In this document: positions 39,101 through 53,800 of the stretch, one piece after another
Layout of the letters: each line of letters begins with the position of its first letter
Numbering within the stretch: the stretch's first letter is position 1
Source of the DNA: Zhengitettix transpicula
Taxonomy: Eukaryota; Arthropoda; Insecta; Orthoptera; Tetrigidae
Assembly: GCA_037074705.1 (NCBI GenBank)
Contig: CM073591.1
Location: 80,520,532-80,584,531 of the forward strand
DNA length: 64,000 nucleotides
Reading direction: 5' to 3'
The notes under the pieces: model-generated
What the model was told of the DNA's origin: nothing
Databases searched by the model: none
What the model saw: only the letters and a program-made list of their open reading frames with translations
Translations under genes and position numbers: made by a program

Positions 39101-41574
39101 TAGCAACCAGCGATATTAATTAAAAATATCACGACTGCCGATCGGGCCACACATCATCCGTGGAACGCGGAATTTCAAATGTCCGCCAAACGATCGGTTA
39201 AGTTGCTTTGGACACAGCATTCTTTTTTTATGAGTTTATAATCTGTCAACAATAGTCAATTCACATCATCAGCCATTTCACACAAGAACATACATTTTTC
39301 CTTTGGTAATCATGTCTAGTTTTTTGCCAAGAACAGAACATATGCATTTTCTGCTTCAATTTGATCAAATATGCTGCCGAATCACATCAAATGCTTCTAA
39401 AGGCACATATTTCCTTATAATCCTCGATGTGCTACGTCCTTCACAGTTCTAAACTATTATTTATAACTTAATCTTACATTCTTTACTTTTGGAAACATCA
39501 ACAATTTGAAAATGAGGATTGCTAAATCCTTATCATGTTCTTCGTTTTCAGTATTCTTCTCAAGAGTTTTCCGGACCACTTGAACGATTTACCGCCTCAC
39601 AACATATTTCTGATTGCGGGAAGGAGTAGGCAGGTTTCGAGTCACCTGACCCACGACGGAAGTGGGCTAATTGTAATTTCCTGGAGCGACTGTTCCGTGT
39701 GTCGCCAGGGCAGGATCAATGTTGCACCCCGCGCCTCATTCACCTCAATGTCCACTTCAAGTCCACAAAAGAGCTCAAAGCAACGCCATTAGACGCCTGA
39801 GCTTGGTTCCTGCAATCTTATGCGGGCTCCGTGCTTAAACACGAAATGAGTAGCTCAACGAACAAGGAAGACAATGAATTTCATGAGGAACATATTTTTC
39901 AAAGTATCTATGCACTACCGCAAAATACTGATATTAACGTCCTCAAACCGTTTCACTTTTAGTTTAAATAAATATAAAATAGTCAACTACAGCTGGGTAC
40001 AATTACTTTAGTCTCTGATAATTTTATTATTTTCAAAATTGTAATATAATTAATTTATTCACAGATGGTTATGACAAATGACGAAAGCTGATTTTATTAA
40101 ATCTTTTCGAAGTTTAATGCATCGACACTAAAATATTTTGTATAGGGCTGTTAATAGTTTTTTTATATGGGACTATTAGAACTATAGTCGTTTTAGTGCA
40201 AAATAATCATTAATTTCAGATAAATCTGGTTGTTATAACACCATGACATAAAATGTAGTTAATCTAACATTTATTTTAAAGTTATAATTATTTGTCAGAA
40301 GAAGAGGTAACGAAACGTCGTTTATATAATAAAGTTTCATATGAAGACATTATAACACTGTATTTTTCTGACCTATAATATATGTTACCTAATATTTATA
40401 TTGTGCTTTAAGATAAATTTTAATAAATTCATAGTATATAATTTAGTTATAAATCGGTTTTAACTCTTCTTCAATTCTTCCAGTCGGCCAATGAAAATCG
40501 TTGAAGGAAATTTTGATTCCACTTCGCTGTAACTCGCAACTTCCATTTACAAACCCTCCACTTTTCGAGAGACAAAAAGCGTTGAATAAGATGATTTCCA
40601 TTCTTCCTGCCTTTGGAAGCCAACATCCATGTTACAAGCCTTCCAAAAAATATTATGCGCATCATTCAGGTTACCTCTGGATAAAACTGCTATGGACACG
40701 TCAAAAGAAATGCTTAAGTCGAATTTTAAAAACTCCGCCGTAGAGAAAACTGACGAGTGAAAAAATTCTCGTTATACATTCACTATTTCGATTTTTCTGA
40801 AAAAAAAAAGCGCTTCAGCATTTTTGCTCTATATGTAAACGCGGCTTTACCAGTGTTATTAAATTAGACGTATGTACCACTGAGGCACGTACGATCACGT
40901 ACCAAGTTTATGAATTTTGTAGAGCTGTACATGCTAAATACAGTATTAAATGTTACAGTTAAGTAAAAATATAACACGTCTGTTTGAATAATAAGATAAA
41001 ATAGTCAAATACAGATACAAGAAGTTATGACATAAATACCACACAACGTTTCTGGAAGCCTTGTTCCTTTCTTCAGGTGCACAAAGAAAACACCAGAGCC
41101 AAGAGCGACACAACCGCACGCTACAGTTGACTAACGATGCTTTTGAGTTTTTTCAACTGTAGACCATATGTGTGGTTGTGTCACACTTGCGTTTTCTTCG
41201 GACCTGAAGAAAGCAACAAGACTTCCAGAAACGTTGTGTGGTATTTATATCATCTCAAATTTTGTCTGTATTTGGCTATTTTCTCATATTATTACGTTTG
41301 AGTTAAGTGTTCATAATTACTCCATTTACGTGCATATGAATGTTGTTTCTGAACATTTGACTCAATGCACACTGACAACAGACACACATCAGTTCCATGA
41401 TGCTATTGACGTGTGACAGATGTGGGGAAAAAAATTTATTTGTGGATCTATAATTTGGCTTAATGTTGAATCCTGTTACAAATTTTCCGTTTAAATAAAA
41501 GTCAGAGTAACATGAGACATATATTATCAAATATTAATTTTTAAAATAATAGATTACACATAAAACTATACCTA

Positions 41575-41618
<44 letters not shown>

Positions 41619-44600
41619 ATCGTTATCATTAGTCAACATCATAAATATTAAACACCAGTATTAAATAAAATTCTTCATTTTAGGTAACCTTGCTCATACA
41701 CTTGATCAACTCGGCAATTCTGTATTATCAGAATTGGAAGGAAATCCACCATTGTGGATAACGAGACGGCAAGCTACAAATGGAAGAGAAGAAATTTTCG
41801 TTAACAATGCTATGATACTACAATCGCGGTCTAACTATGAACAACGTAATCATTTTGGAAAGAAGCAAGTACTTCATGTGATAGACAGTGTTCTGGAACC
41901 TATATGGTCAACATCTGGGCAAATATATAACCCTGATGCATTTCAGTTCCTTAATCAGTCAGAAAATCTTGATTTGGGACAACACCGTGTCAGGTTTGTA
42001 TACAATTATTGATGCCACTCGCACAAACATTTTTAACTGTGTAATTTCCATCCATGTTGATCTCTCTCTAATTCAATTGATAAGTTATTCAGACATCAAC
42101 TTCAACAATCAATGTAAATAATTTTACTATTTAACTTTCATTACTGTATTTTATAATTACAAGATTTGTTAATATGAGTCAACTTATAAATTTAATTTAC
42201 ATAATCATCCTTCATGACTAGTGGAATTGGATAATTATAAATTTAATCCCTTGTTTGAAGGGGATTGTTGTGGAGATAAAAATGTTCTAAATTTGTATTT
42301 CATTTTTTCTTCATATATGAAAAAATAGGTAGCATCTAATGATGTAATGAGAAGGTTACATATCCAGTTGTACTTCTATAGAAAATGATGAATTAAAAGG
42401 CCGTGTGACTAATTGCATGACTTTATCAAAGAATAATAATTATCCTTCATCCCAGATTAATAGTAGACAAAACCTAGCCATCCGATACAGTAATTCTAAA
42501 TATTTGAAGTGCAAGGAACAAAAATTTGGACATTTTGTTTGTGCATAATGACGAAATAAAGTTGGTCCCTTCAACAGTCTGAACTGAATCTTTGAACAGA
42601 AAATTTAAGAAATTTTTAATGAAAATAACAATCATTGCAAATATTCATTGTTTAACCAATGTGTTTTATATCTACAGATTCATTACCTACAAAATAATTA
42701 GGGTTGCATATACTTATTTTTAATTAATTCCACTTTCGTTACCAATATAACAAGTAAATATAATACCTGTTTCAGGAATTTTCGGCAGCGTGTTTTTCAA
42801 AACAACAAGGCAGATATTTTTAAAGCAGAAGGAAAGTACACATTCTTTATTCCTGTTGATGAAGGATTTAAGGTATGTTTATTTGCATGAATGAGGAATT
42901 TTTTTATCTGTTAACTGATTTGCAGTAAATGTTACTATTGTGATCAAATTGTTATAGCCTCTCCCCCGGCCAGAAAAAATTGATCAGAAAGTTATTGATG
43001 GTCATGTGATTCCAAACCATGTTTTATTTACTAGTGCCACACCACTTGGCAAAGAATATGAAACTATGGCATTTAGTGATATGCTTCAAGTTGTTGTTTC
43101 TTTTTCTATGGAATCAGATGGTAAATCTGCAAGACGTAAGTGGATCATTATTACTTATTTACTCTTTTTATGAAATTATATAGTCTCAAACCAATTCACA
43201 TCACCATGGTATTTTGATAAAATATTCTGCTGCAATATCCCAATCAAGACTACATTATTTTACAGGAAACTGGGATTCCAATTCAAAAGTGTAAATGATT
43301 TGGAACCATAACAGAATGCCTTTGTGAAGCTAGTGTTAAATTTATGTAACATTCTAAAATTAGTCAACTTATAAATCTGATATTTACAATGAATTATTTT
43401 CTTAGCATAAGTGTATTTTCATAGGGAAAGAGGTGTCACCCACTATATAAATTTCTTTTACAATAGACTTTCATTAATCTTAGTGGTTATTTATTTGCCC
43501 TTCAGCAGAATTCCCTTTCTCAAACTTCAACAACTTTTAATAATTGTTAAATTTGCGAAATTGAAATTGTGTTTTCAGCTTATGTGAAGAGCAATACTCT
43601 CAATGGTGATTCCAACCATGCAACAGGCGCTGTACTTGCTGAAATTGTAAAGGCCAATATTCCTGTAAAGAATGGAGTTGTTCATTTAATACAAAGGCCA
43701 CTAATGGTAGTGGATAATACTGTTATACAATTCCTAGAGGTAAGTGAATATCTATTGAAGTCTGGTTACAAAGAACTAATTTGATGAATTGTTTAAGATT
43801 TAAACAGTTCTGGAATAACAATATTCTGAAACATATAAAAAGAAAATGAAATAAGATGTTCTTGTGTTGGGAATTGAATGTTATATTACTTACATATAAA
43901 AATGAAGTTCAGAATGATTTCAAACATTACTATTCTTCAAAGGAAATTGCAATTTATTCTTATTTATAACATTGTGCAAATTATTTCCCAATAGAATTTT
44001 CATTTATACACCTTTGTGTCAGCAAACCAAACTACAAAAAAAATTTACTTATTATTTTAATTTCTCTTGAAATGAAAATGTAATTAACAATCATATATAT
44101 GGTAATTTTTTTAATTTATTATATTACAAATTAGTATTTAAAATTATATTAGAAAAATAAAATGAATATAAAGGTTTCTAAAAAGTAACAAGGAAGAACT
44201 ATTATATGAACTAATTTATGACCTCTGCTCTGCAATATGTTTAATATACATTACATAATATTTTATATATATACTAATTTTATTGTCATTATTTTTTGGT
44301 AACTTAAAATTCATCTAAGTACTCCTTTGAAAACTGAAGTTTAACTATTTGTTTTTAACCAGACAGCTCCTTAAAATTTTTGAACAACATTGCCAAACTC
44401 CTCATTTTTTATAGTGTTTATTCTGTTATATTCAATGGAACTTACCATATTTGCTCTGAAGTCACAATTAATTTTTATTGATACATTAGTACTCTGTTTA
44501 TTTATCAATTTTCCAAACTTCATAATTTGAGTATGTTCAATATTTTCAGTCTGAAATTTTTCCTGATAGGCTTTATGAAACACAGAATTATAAATTATTT

Positions 44601-47600
44601 GTGAATGTAGAATTCTTTTCCCAGCACAAGTTTTATCTTTTTAAAAATTATTATAGTGTTTAATGTCAGTCACACCATAATTATTCAATTTTATGTCGGT
44701 AGTTAGTGGATAATAATCTAAACACAATACACTAATGACAATTAAATACAAATTTTATTTTAAATATTGTAACTATATCAGTACTCTTACAGATACAAAA
44801 TATGAACATGCTGGTTACAATTAATAGCTGAAGCACTATCCTATTTGCTAGTACTTCTTTCTTTGCACTTTTTGTATCTTCTTATTGATTTTTTCAATTT
44901 TGGTTCAAATAAATTGACATAAGACCAATTTAAGTAACGTATATATGTTGAGACATCATATTATTGTTTTTATCGGATTGCTAGATTTGTGAATATTTCT
45001 AATATTAAAATATAAAAGCAAAAATATGTAAATAAAGAAGTACATCATTTCATATACATAACTATTTATTCTTCAGTGATGGGATTATAAAAACTCATTT
45101 TATTTTATTAATATAACTTAATTGCTTGAGTCATTTGTTTTTTGTTCAACTCGATTAGGTATCAAAGTAATACTCCGTTTTGAATGTTTTTTTTAAAAAA
45201 AAAACTGTTTTTTTACTAGTACTCTTCAAATTTTTTTAATATTAAGAGTTTATATGTAAAATTTAAAATTATTTTAGAAGCAAAACAATCCCATCTCTGA
45301 ATCATGCATACATGTGTTGAACTATCTTTTGAATTCCAGCACCACAGTCCACGAATACCTTTTCATGCACAAACAACTAAATAATTTCTTTTCACTTTTC
45401 TTTTCACATTTGGGTATCTTGACTCTCTTCTGAAGTCATTCAAGGTAAACTGGATTTCTTAGTTTTCTCAGCATCTTTCTCTAATACCTGGTGTTTTTTT
45501 TCAATTGCTTGAATTTAATACTACTAATTATGAACGTCTTATCTTGTTGTAGTATTTCTTATCAGTATTATTTTTATTATGACTAATGCTACTACTAATA
45601 TTACTACTATGTATGTGTTTTATTCGAATGGTTGTCGATAAATTAATGTCTTTCACCACATGTAAATTTGAAAAATGGTTGATAAAGTAAGTGAAGATAT
45701 TAGTAATATTTGTATCTTGTAATATGTTGTACAGTCAGCAGCATATTTTAAGGTAGGCATATATTACTTTAAAACTTTCTGTATCTGACAGTTTTTACAG
45801 GATTACTACTGTTAGTTTATTTACCTAAAATCGTATTTATTCATAATATTTTACACACAGTTGCTTGTAATGTTATATTTATTGCAAACAAAATCTCTTA
45901 CACAATAGGCCTATTGAAATATAAGAATTGCAGCATATCTCATGACTTATTTTAGGATATGACTCCAACTAAAATTCATTTACACTAACAAGAAAACAAC
46001 TTTTTTGAGTTTCTAATTAAGTATAATATAAAATTTGTAGAAAAATTGAATTATAATTTCTGTTACTGCTTTTTTATTCATTCAAATATTATTATATTTA
46101 AGCAAGCATATTTTTGGCATTACTTATTTTTCATTGATACTGGTTAAAGGTCCTGGAATACAAAAGAACAAACAAATGCTCATGATGTGCATATGGTGAT
46201 GTGCAAGCCTTAAGTTTATAAAAATTAGCATTCATTAATTCTACATTACTATATTATCAAAGTCTCTTTTCTATTCATAATACCAGTCCATTTCAGTCAC
46301 ATGTGTATCACTAAATGTGTTATATGTTAATGAAAATTGACTTACTGCTTTGCATTTCCATTGTATCTGAATTCAGGCCTTTAAATGCACACTTTGTTTC
46401 AATATTGCTTCATAATAATTGATTGTAACTCTAATAATTTTACTGTGACCCAAGCAGTGTATTATAGACTTTCTTATGTTGCAATAAAATTTTCACCAAT
46501 AATTTGTTCTGAATCAAATTTGTTGAATATACATTTCAGTTTGATTTATATTAATCTTGTAATGAATCTAAGTCTGATAGATTGTGATAAGATGATAATT
46601 TTCCATCTTTATGAGTAATTGATTGTAAATGTGATAAATAACATTCTATTTACACCTGTTCATGTTTTTGATGTGCCCAAGAAGATACTCTCACATTAAT
46701 GTAAAGAAATAATCTGAATGACTGACTGACAGTAAGAGTTGTTCACTCTTCCCATTGGAACAGTCGGCCAGCTGCATCCTAAACTAGTTTAGGCTCAGAG
46801 AAGGGAATGCTACATCCCTACAGCAAACCCCTCTCCCACCATTGTAAGGGCATGGGACAAGTATCGCTCTTAGGTGAATGTGGAGTAGGATCCTTAAATT
46901 TTAGCCCGGAGGCACTAGTTAACCCTATGCTATTAAAGGTGAGTTGCCACCATGTGGATTATCCTCGTGTAACCTGTTACTCTAAAAATAAAAAACTGAC
47001 CAATTTAGGAGTTGCCACTCATGTAGCCTGTTTCTAAAAAAAAACCAACCAACAACAAAAACTGCCCATTTTTAAGACCAGTGTTGTGTTGACAATATAA
47101 ACATTTATTCCTCTGTTTATAAATTTATTTGTAAAATCTGAGTGAATACATATTTTATTATTATTATTAATAGGAACAATTTTTAGTCCTGTTTACTGTA
47201 TTGCAATCATTCATATACCCTCCATTTCTCTACATTGAGTATATGATATCAAAATATGAGTGATTATTTGGCCAAGTTCATTAACCACTAGTAATCTGTA
47301 AGAATGTCATTACCTGTTACATAATATGGATACTACGGCACAATCAAATAATTGATAAGGCTATACAAGGGGAATTGTCTAACCTGCATATTAAATGTGG
47401 TTTTCAAGACACTGTGCAGGGTGTTCTGAAAGTTGTTGTGCACTGGAAAATGGACTCCAAATGTAGATATATATGTTGGAACATCAAAACAAAGTGACTT
47501 AAAAACTTCACTAACTTTCTACATGAGAAGCATATCACAATCAGATCTGCAGAAAGTGTTTCCCAATAAAATTAAGTTGGTTCAGACTTGTATAGCCTGT

Positions 47601-47791
47601 GGTCTTCATTTCCAACATATGATGTAACTGCACAGCCACTTTCTAAACCCCGTTATGTTACTACAGTTAGAAAATATATTTTTATTGGTTACTGGCTTTG
47701 CAGTTCACAATTTCTTGAAAAATATCAAACCTTCTGGATACAACCTATAATTCTCGGGTAAGCCTCATAAGCTCTTTCCTATTCCAGATAT

Positions 47792-47835
<44 letters not shown>

Positions 47836-50800
47836 TATGGAAAGGAAACAGAGAAAGGTTGTGGCCTACCTGAAATTGAAGATCTCCATCACCATTCAGG
47901 ATTGGAAGTTCTATTTTTGGAGGCATTAGTCACCTTCAGCAGGAGAAAGAAGGCACACATGGCATGTTCCAACTGGCACAATATTAAGTCCTTCTGTCCT
48001 GTAGAAGTGGGCTCAGGCCCTCAAACATTTGACAGATTTTATCCTCCCATCCTGGCAACACCAACTGTCAATTTAAGGTAAGTCAGCTGCTCTCTGTTCC
48101 TTTTTCTTATCCAAATGAGTTATACTAATTAATTGATATAGTGATATAGACAGAAAAGAGAGAGAGTGGCCGACTTGCCTTAAATTTACCATCCTTCATA
48201 GCAATAAGCAAAGGAGCATTTCAATTTACCACCAGGTGGAGTCCTGTTCGGTATTGAGGAAGCAGACTTAGGTCCTTGAATATTTGACATTCTATTAATA
48301 GGATAGAAGGGTAACACTGTGATTGACTTGGAATCTTTAAATGCTTAAAAGATTTGATTACACTAAGAATAAAAGTAAAATTAATTTTAAAATGAGTATG
48401 TCTTGCATTTCTCCAGATGCACTTTCTATACATTAGAAAAAGCTTTTTGCAAATTTATAATCAGAAAGAAACTTTTCTTGAGTCTGATATAAAAATATTA
48501 TTTGTTAATTCAGTGACAAGTAACAAAATGAGAGTCAGTTAAGATTTTTTCCATATATTTAAACATTTTCTGGGGTTTAGCTGTTTTTATTTTTTCTCTT
48601 TAATTTTTAAAGTTTCTATGATTTGCCCAATTAATAAACATATTGCAGGGAATTCTGGACTCTTAATTGTAAAGTGCTCTCCTACAAATTGCATGTTTAC
48701 AAAGTGTTCTTGCTACTTTTCTGTCTTAAACACCAGTGTAAATTGGGCTGTTAAATGAGTTTAAAAAATGCATGTACCATAAGGTTTGTACTGTTGCATG
48801 TAACTGCATGATCTAATTTCACTGTGATGTGTGTATAACTAATCTGAGCCATAAATATCACAAAGAAGTTATACTTGTTGAAGTTTAATGCTTTTAAAAT
48901 ATCAAACTCGGTATGAATAAAGTATCTTGAATATTAAAAAAAACACCAGAAAGCTATTTTAAAGAATATTCATTTTCTGTAAACTTTTACTTCAGCATTA
49001 AAGACTTCATAAAAGTGGCTCAGATAATGGTAACTAAGGATGTCAAACCCAAGTCACGATGTATTTTAAGATAATGAAGGTAATATTCTTAGAGAATATA
49101 AATATGGGAATTGATGACATGCTCCTAAATTTCTCCCCTGCTTCATAATACATGCTCTACTGAAGAACTTGGAGAGAAAAAAGCTGCAAGTGCATTAGCC
49201 TTCATCAATAGCAATAATGATTTTCATTTTATTGCATTTAAATGTCTGTTACATGGTTAGTTCTCTGGGATTTTGTGCTATCCTCAAAAGTTACAAGAAT
49301 TAAATGAAGAATTGAGACCTGATTGTTTTTATTCTTTCATCAATAGGGATAAAGAATTTGTTGATTTTATTAAATTAAATTTCGGAATCTCGATTTACCA
49401 AGCATTAGCTTGTACTATGATATATTGAACAATAAAAATATGTAATGTGTTCTGTTACTTTCATAATCGATTCATCTGTCTTCTCTAAATTTAACGCTAC
49501 CCCCACACAGTTTATGTATGGTATTAATAAAAGGCTAAAAATTTTGCATCCTATTGAATAATTCAAATTTTCTAATATAATATTTAAGAACCTGGTCAAA
49601 TATGTTCGTAATCTGAATTGATAGTTACTGTAGCATTTCAGCTAGATATTATTACTAGATAAGTTTTCAATAGGTCAGAAAAATTTAAAAGAAAATTTAG
49701 AATGCAAGATTTGTTTAAATTAATAACTTTCACATTCTATAAATTAATTTAAACTTGATAAATTTGGTTTAATCAAGTTAACAATGTTATTAATTTGCAT
49801 AATTTTAAAAAATATCTGAAGCAGAGTGAGATCTCCAAATTCACTCATGGTTATGCACTATTCAACTCGGTGAATACCTTATGAAGTGAAATTTCAATAT
49901 TTATCAAATTTATATCTCTTGGAACACTGTTTTCAGCCTATATGCATTTAAATTCAGTATCTGCTTTTGATGTGCATGAAAGTAACAACCAGTATATAAA
50001 GTTTTCCAAAATACTCTGGAACTTAACATTTTATAAATATTTGAAGCAGAACACAAATATACTTTTACTACATTAACACACACTTGATTGTCTGTTTAAT
50101 TTAACCTTTCTTATATTTTTATATCTTATTCTTTTGTTACAATATGCCATCATCATGATTTATTTTCTCATTCATTTATTACTCCTAGTGTTTTCCATAA
50201 ATCTCATCATTTTTAGAAACTCAACATAATGGAAAGAATTTGGTTCTATATAATTAGTAGATAAAGTGATTAGATACTAATATTGCAAACATATTATACA
50301 AAATAAAAATAATATTTGCATTAGATTGAAATATATTAATCTGGCAAATAAGCAGTAGGATTTAAGTACTTCTTTCCACTCAATCTTATTTCCAAAATAC
50401 TTTATAACTACAAAATTTTAAGTCATTTTCAATTTATTTTATACTTTATTATAAATAATTGTTTTTATAACATAGTTAAATTGCCAAAAACATAATGTTC
50501 ATTCTGTGATGCTACATGTATAATTACTTGCCTGGTAATTGCTGTGGAGTTTGGCATCCTTATCTATGTTTTAACTTGACAGATTGTGTTGCACACTTTA
50601 AATTCTCTCTTCTTTATACTGTTACACAGGATAATATGTTAATTTACTATGCAATTGTAAATTATTTAAATGTATTTCCTTGCTTACAGATTTATATCAC
50701 TTGGTGTCCTTCACTAACTTTGTGGACAGATACATTTTTACTACTTTTATCTGAAATAAAGATTTTCATATGCAGATAAAATGATATTTGGTCTTTTAAC

Positions 50801-53800
50801 TAAATATCATTAAAGTTACTTATAATTACTGAAAACTGTGAAAGGAATTTTGACATCACAGCAAGAACATTTTTTTCTCAATAATTATTACCTAATGCAT
50901 ATTGTATTTGTCACTGTTTTTTCAGTGTAATTAATGTACTTCTTCCCTTGCTTTGCATGTGACGTCGTTTTGCGGACTGCATGGTGTGAAAAATAGGGTT
51001 TTGTAAGTATTGAGTCTTTCTATCTGTTAAATGAGTAGAGGCAATTGCTTCAGGATGGTATAAATAGAATACAATAAAAACCTACTTGTATTTAATTTTA
51101 AATGGCATCTCGTAATACATTAAGGAGGATTTAGTTACAGAATTTGAATTTTTCCCACTTCATTTGTTTATGTAAGTTTCGTTAATTTGTTTAAACTTGA
51201 TATTACACCATTACCACACAGTTGTTGTTTCAATATTTTCATTCATTTATAATACTTACAAACTCTATACTCATATTTGTTTATCACCTTAAACTCAATA
51301 CCTTTAATGAAGTTTCCATTACATATTTGTATCAAAGTGTTTGTTAAGTAACACCCTCAAATATACCCATGGAGAAACACTGCATAAACAAAAATTTTTA
51401 ATATATTGTAATAAACTACTTGAAGATTCTTCATTATTTACTGAATTTACATTTGAAATGCAATATAATGTCTTAATTAACTTTTGAAGTATTTACATAA
51501 ATTTAAATTTACTTTACTTTTCAGTTTAAACTAAATTAATAAAATTTTTGATTTATCAAATTTTATAAAAATTCTTAATATTTAATGACAGAAAATATAT
51601 TTTACATAGAATTTTGCCATGGCTATTTCTTTTAAATGAGACATTATCTCAGGGCATTCCATCGGGCCTTGGGACAGTATAGAATTAAAATGAGGTATCA
51701 AATTTAAAAAGTTATTCAGATTAAATTACAAAATGTTATACTTTAAAATATTCCTCCAAAATACAAACAATACGAAATTAAATTTGATATTGCCAATAAA
51801 TATTGAAGGTTTACTAAAAAGTTACCAAATTTCAAATATGCTCTACCTACATAGGTTTTATGATCAATCTTGAATATCACTTGCACAGAATTCATAAAAA
51901 CACAAACTTTAAATAAATAAATACTTTTGAAAATAGGCCATTTTATTGCAAGTCACTTTCATAGCACACACAAATTAATTCCTTTTAGAGTGCTAAACTG
52001 CAGGATTCCTCTTACGCTCATACAATGTTTCACTAAACAGTTTGCAATTATGATTGCAAAGATAGTTTTTCCAAGGAATTGTCAGTTTTATTAGTGATTA
52101 AATAGTTACAAGTTATGTCATCTATGGTCATCAGTTAATTATAATGTTCCAAATATTTAAACAAACTTCCATACTACTAGTATCACTATGGACACCTTGC
52201 CCAATGACTACATTCTTCTTCAAAAACTGTAATGTTTGCTACTTTGCTTTTTCAGCAACTTCAATACTACTGGGCCCACTACACCCCACCTTTCCCACTA
52301 CCACTTTATTATTTGATGACCACATACATATATTTATTATTAAAGTTCAACATTATTTTACATTTTCAATAATACTAGTCCAAACTCAAACCCTATCGCC
52401 CCCATGACGACTTTTCAACAACAGTCCAAATACTCTTGCCCAATGGCTACCTCCTCCCTCGACCTCCCACAGACAAACTAACTATTTTCACTCACTAAAT
52501 TCACCCCCTCCCATTCGTATTAATGCTATCTAGTGGTGAGAACTTGACATAATCCGTGTTCCCACAAGACGCTGTGTGACCCATTACACTTATTTCCCAC
52601 TGTTGCTAAGACAAAAGCAGTAAAAGAATGTTTGGCAACACACTGTTTTCAGCATTTTCACGCCACCCTGACAGTTCAAAATATTCTTTCAATGTCATGG
52701 CCACAATTTTATGCAACAAAACCTCACAATTGAACAAATCTGAACATATATTATTACAAACATTGGTGTAGATTACAATATATTGTGAATGAAATCTCTC
52801 AATTACTCAATTATATGGCATCTTTAACATAATTTTATCAATAAATATCCCTTTCATAGAGTTCTAAACCTGTAAATATTTTTTAATGTAATTCTATATT
52901 TTAATTATCTTCTTAACTGATTGTGGAAACTGCAGCACTGAACTGGCAATGTGTGTTTATAATAATGTGTACACATATCAATTATAAACTATCAATTCCT
53001 AGTGTTCAAAATTTATTTTTGCATTAGATTGAGAATTCGCTCTGTATCATAAAATGCAACTTATACTAAATTTACTGTTTCTTGGAGGAAATGATTTTGT
53101 AAATAGTTAGATACAGTCTCTTCAGTTATATAATAAGGTTTACAATTTTTTAAATATAAAAATTTAGTTCTATCCTACTGACTGTTTTCAGTCAATATAT
53201 AGAAAAAATCATTCAATTCCTGAGGAAACAAATATAGGCAAGTAATTAATGGAGGAAAATATTTTTCATTTTCGTTCATTTTTAAAGACAATTTTTTTTA
53301 TTAAATATTGAAGGGGATAATGTTACTAGTTCATGTATTCCACTCAGAATAATATGGCATTGAAAGAAAATGAACCAGTGTTCTATGGTTTGATCCATTT
53401 TTCAGTCTTTTAATAAAATTTGGCTACCTATACCAAATTATTCACAGTGAATTTTTCCCTGAATTCATTATATAATATTAGCATAAAGGTGATTCATTGC
53501 TAATTGAACAAATCATTATTATATTTACATGTTGGTGAACATTTTTAGTTACAAATACTTAATTATTAGAAAGTAAAATAAATGGAATGTTTCACTATGT
53601 ATATTTAATTTATATTTAACACTCATTTGTATTCATTTATAACTAAATGAATCATTTCAGTTACTAAACAATCCATTATTCCAGTTTTTAAGAGTACAAA
53701 GTATTGTATATGTACAATCTATCCTGAAGCAACTGTCCGTAGATCAATCATTGTTTTGCATAGGGTCCAGAACTCCTGATGCTGCTACCAGGGTGTCTAC

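Larger units (their letters stand above)
22097..41683 (+). other. Fas1 intron between exons A and B (19.6 kb)
   Basis: A phase-1 intron splits FAS1 domain 1 between its H1 and H2 motifs. It holds the densest repeat content of the window: R3 copy 2, at least seven R1 copies or fragments, several M1 elements, a SINE and two reverse transcriptase relics. Bases 27275-28660, 29760-31200, 32400-33700, 35045-36770 and 37320-40980 are AT-rich and hold nothing I recognise apart from simple repeats. Confidence 0.85.

Noticed and set aside
47834..48077. A normal Fas1 coding exon between exons E and F
   Set aside because: Its length of 244 nt would break the frame between two phase-0 exons, its peptide has no FAS1 features, and exons E and F join perfectly without it. 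It is kept only as a possible poison exon.
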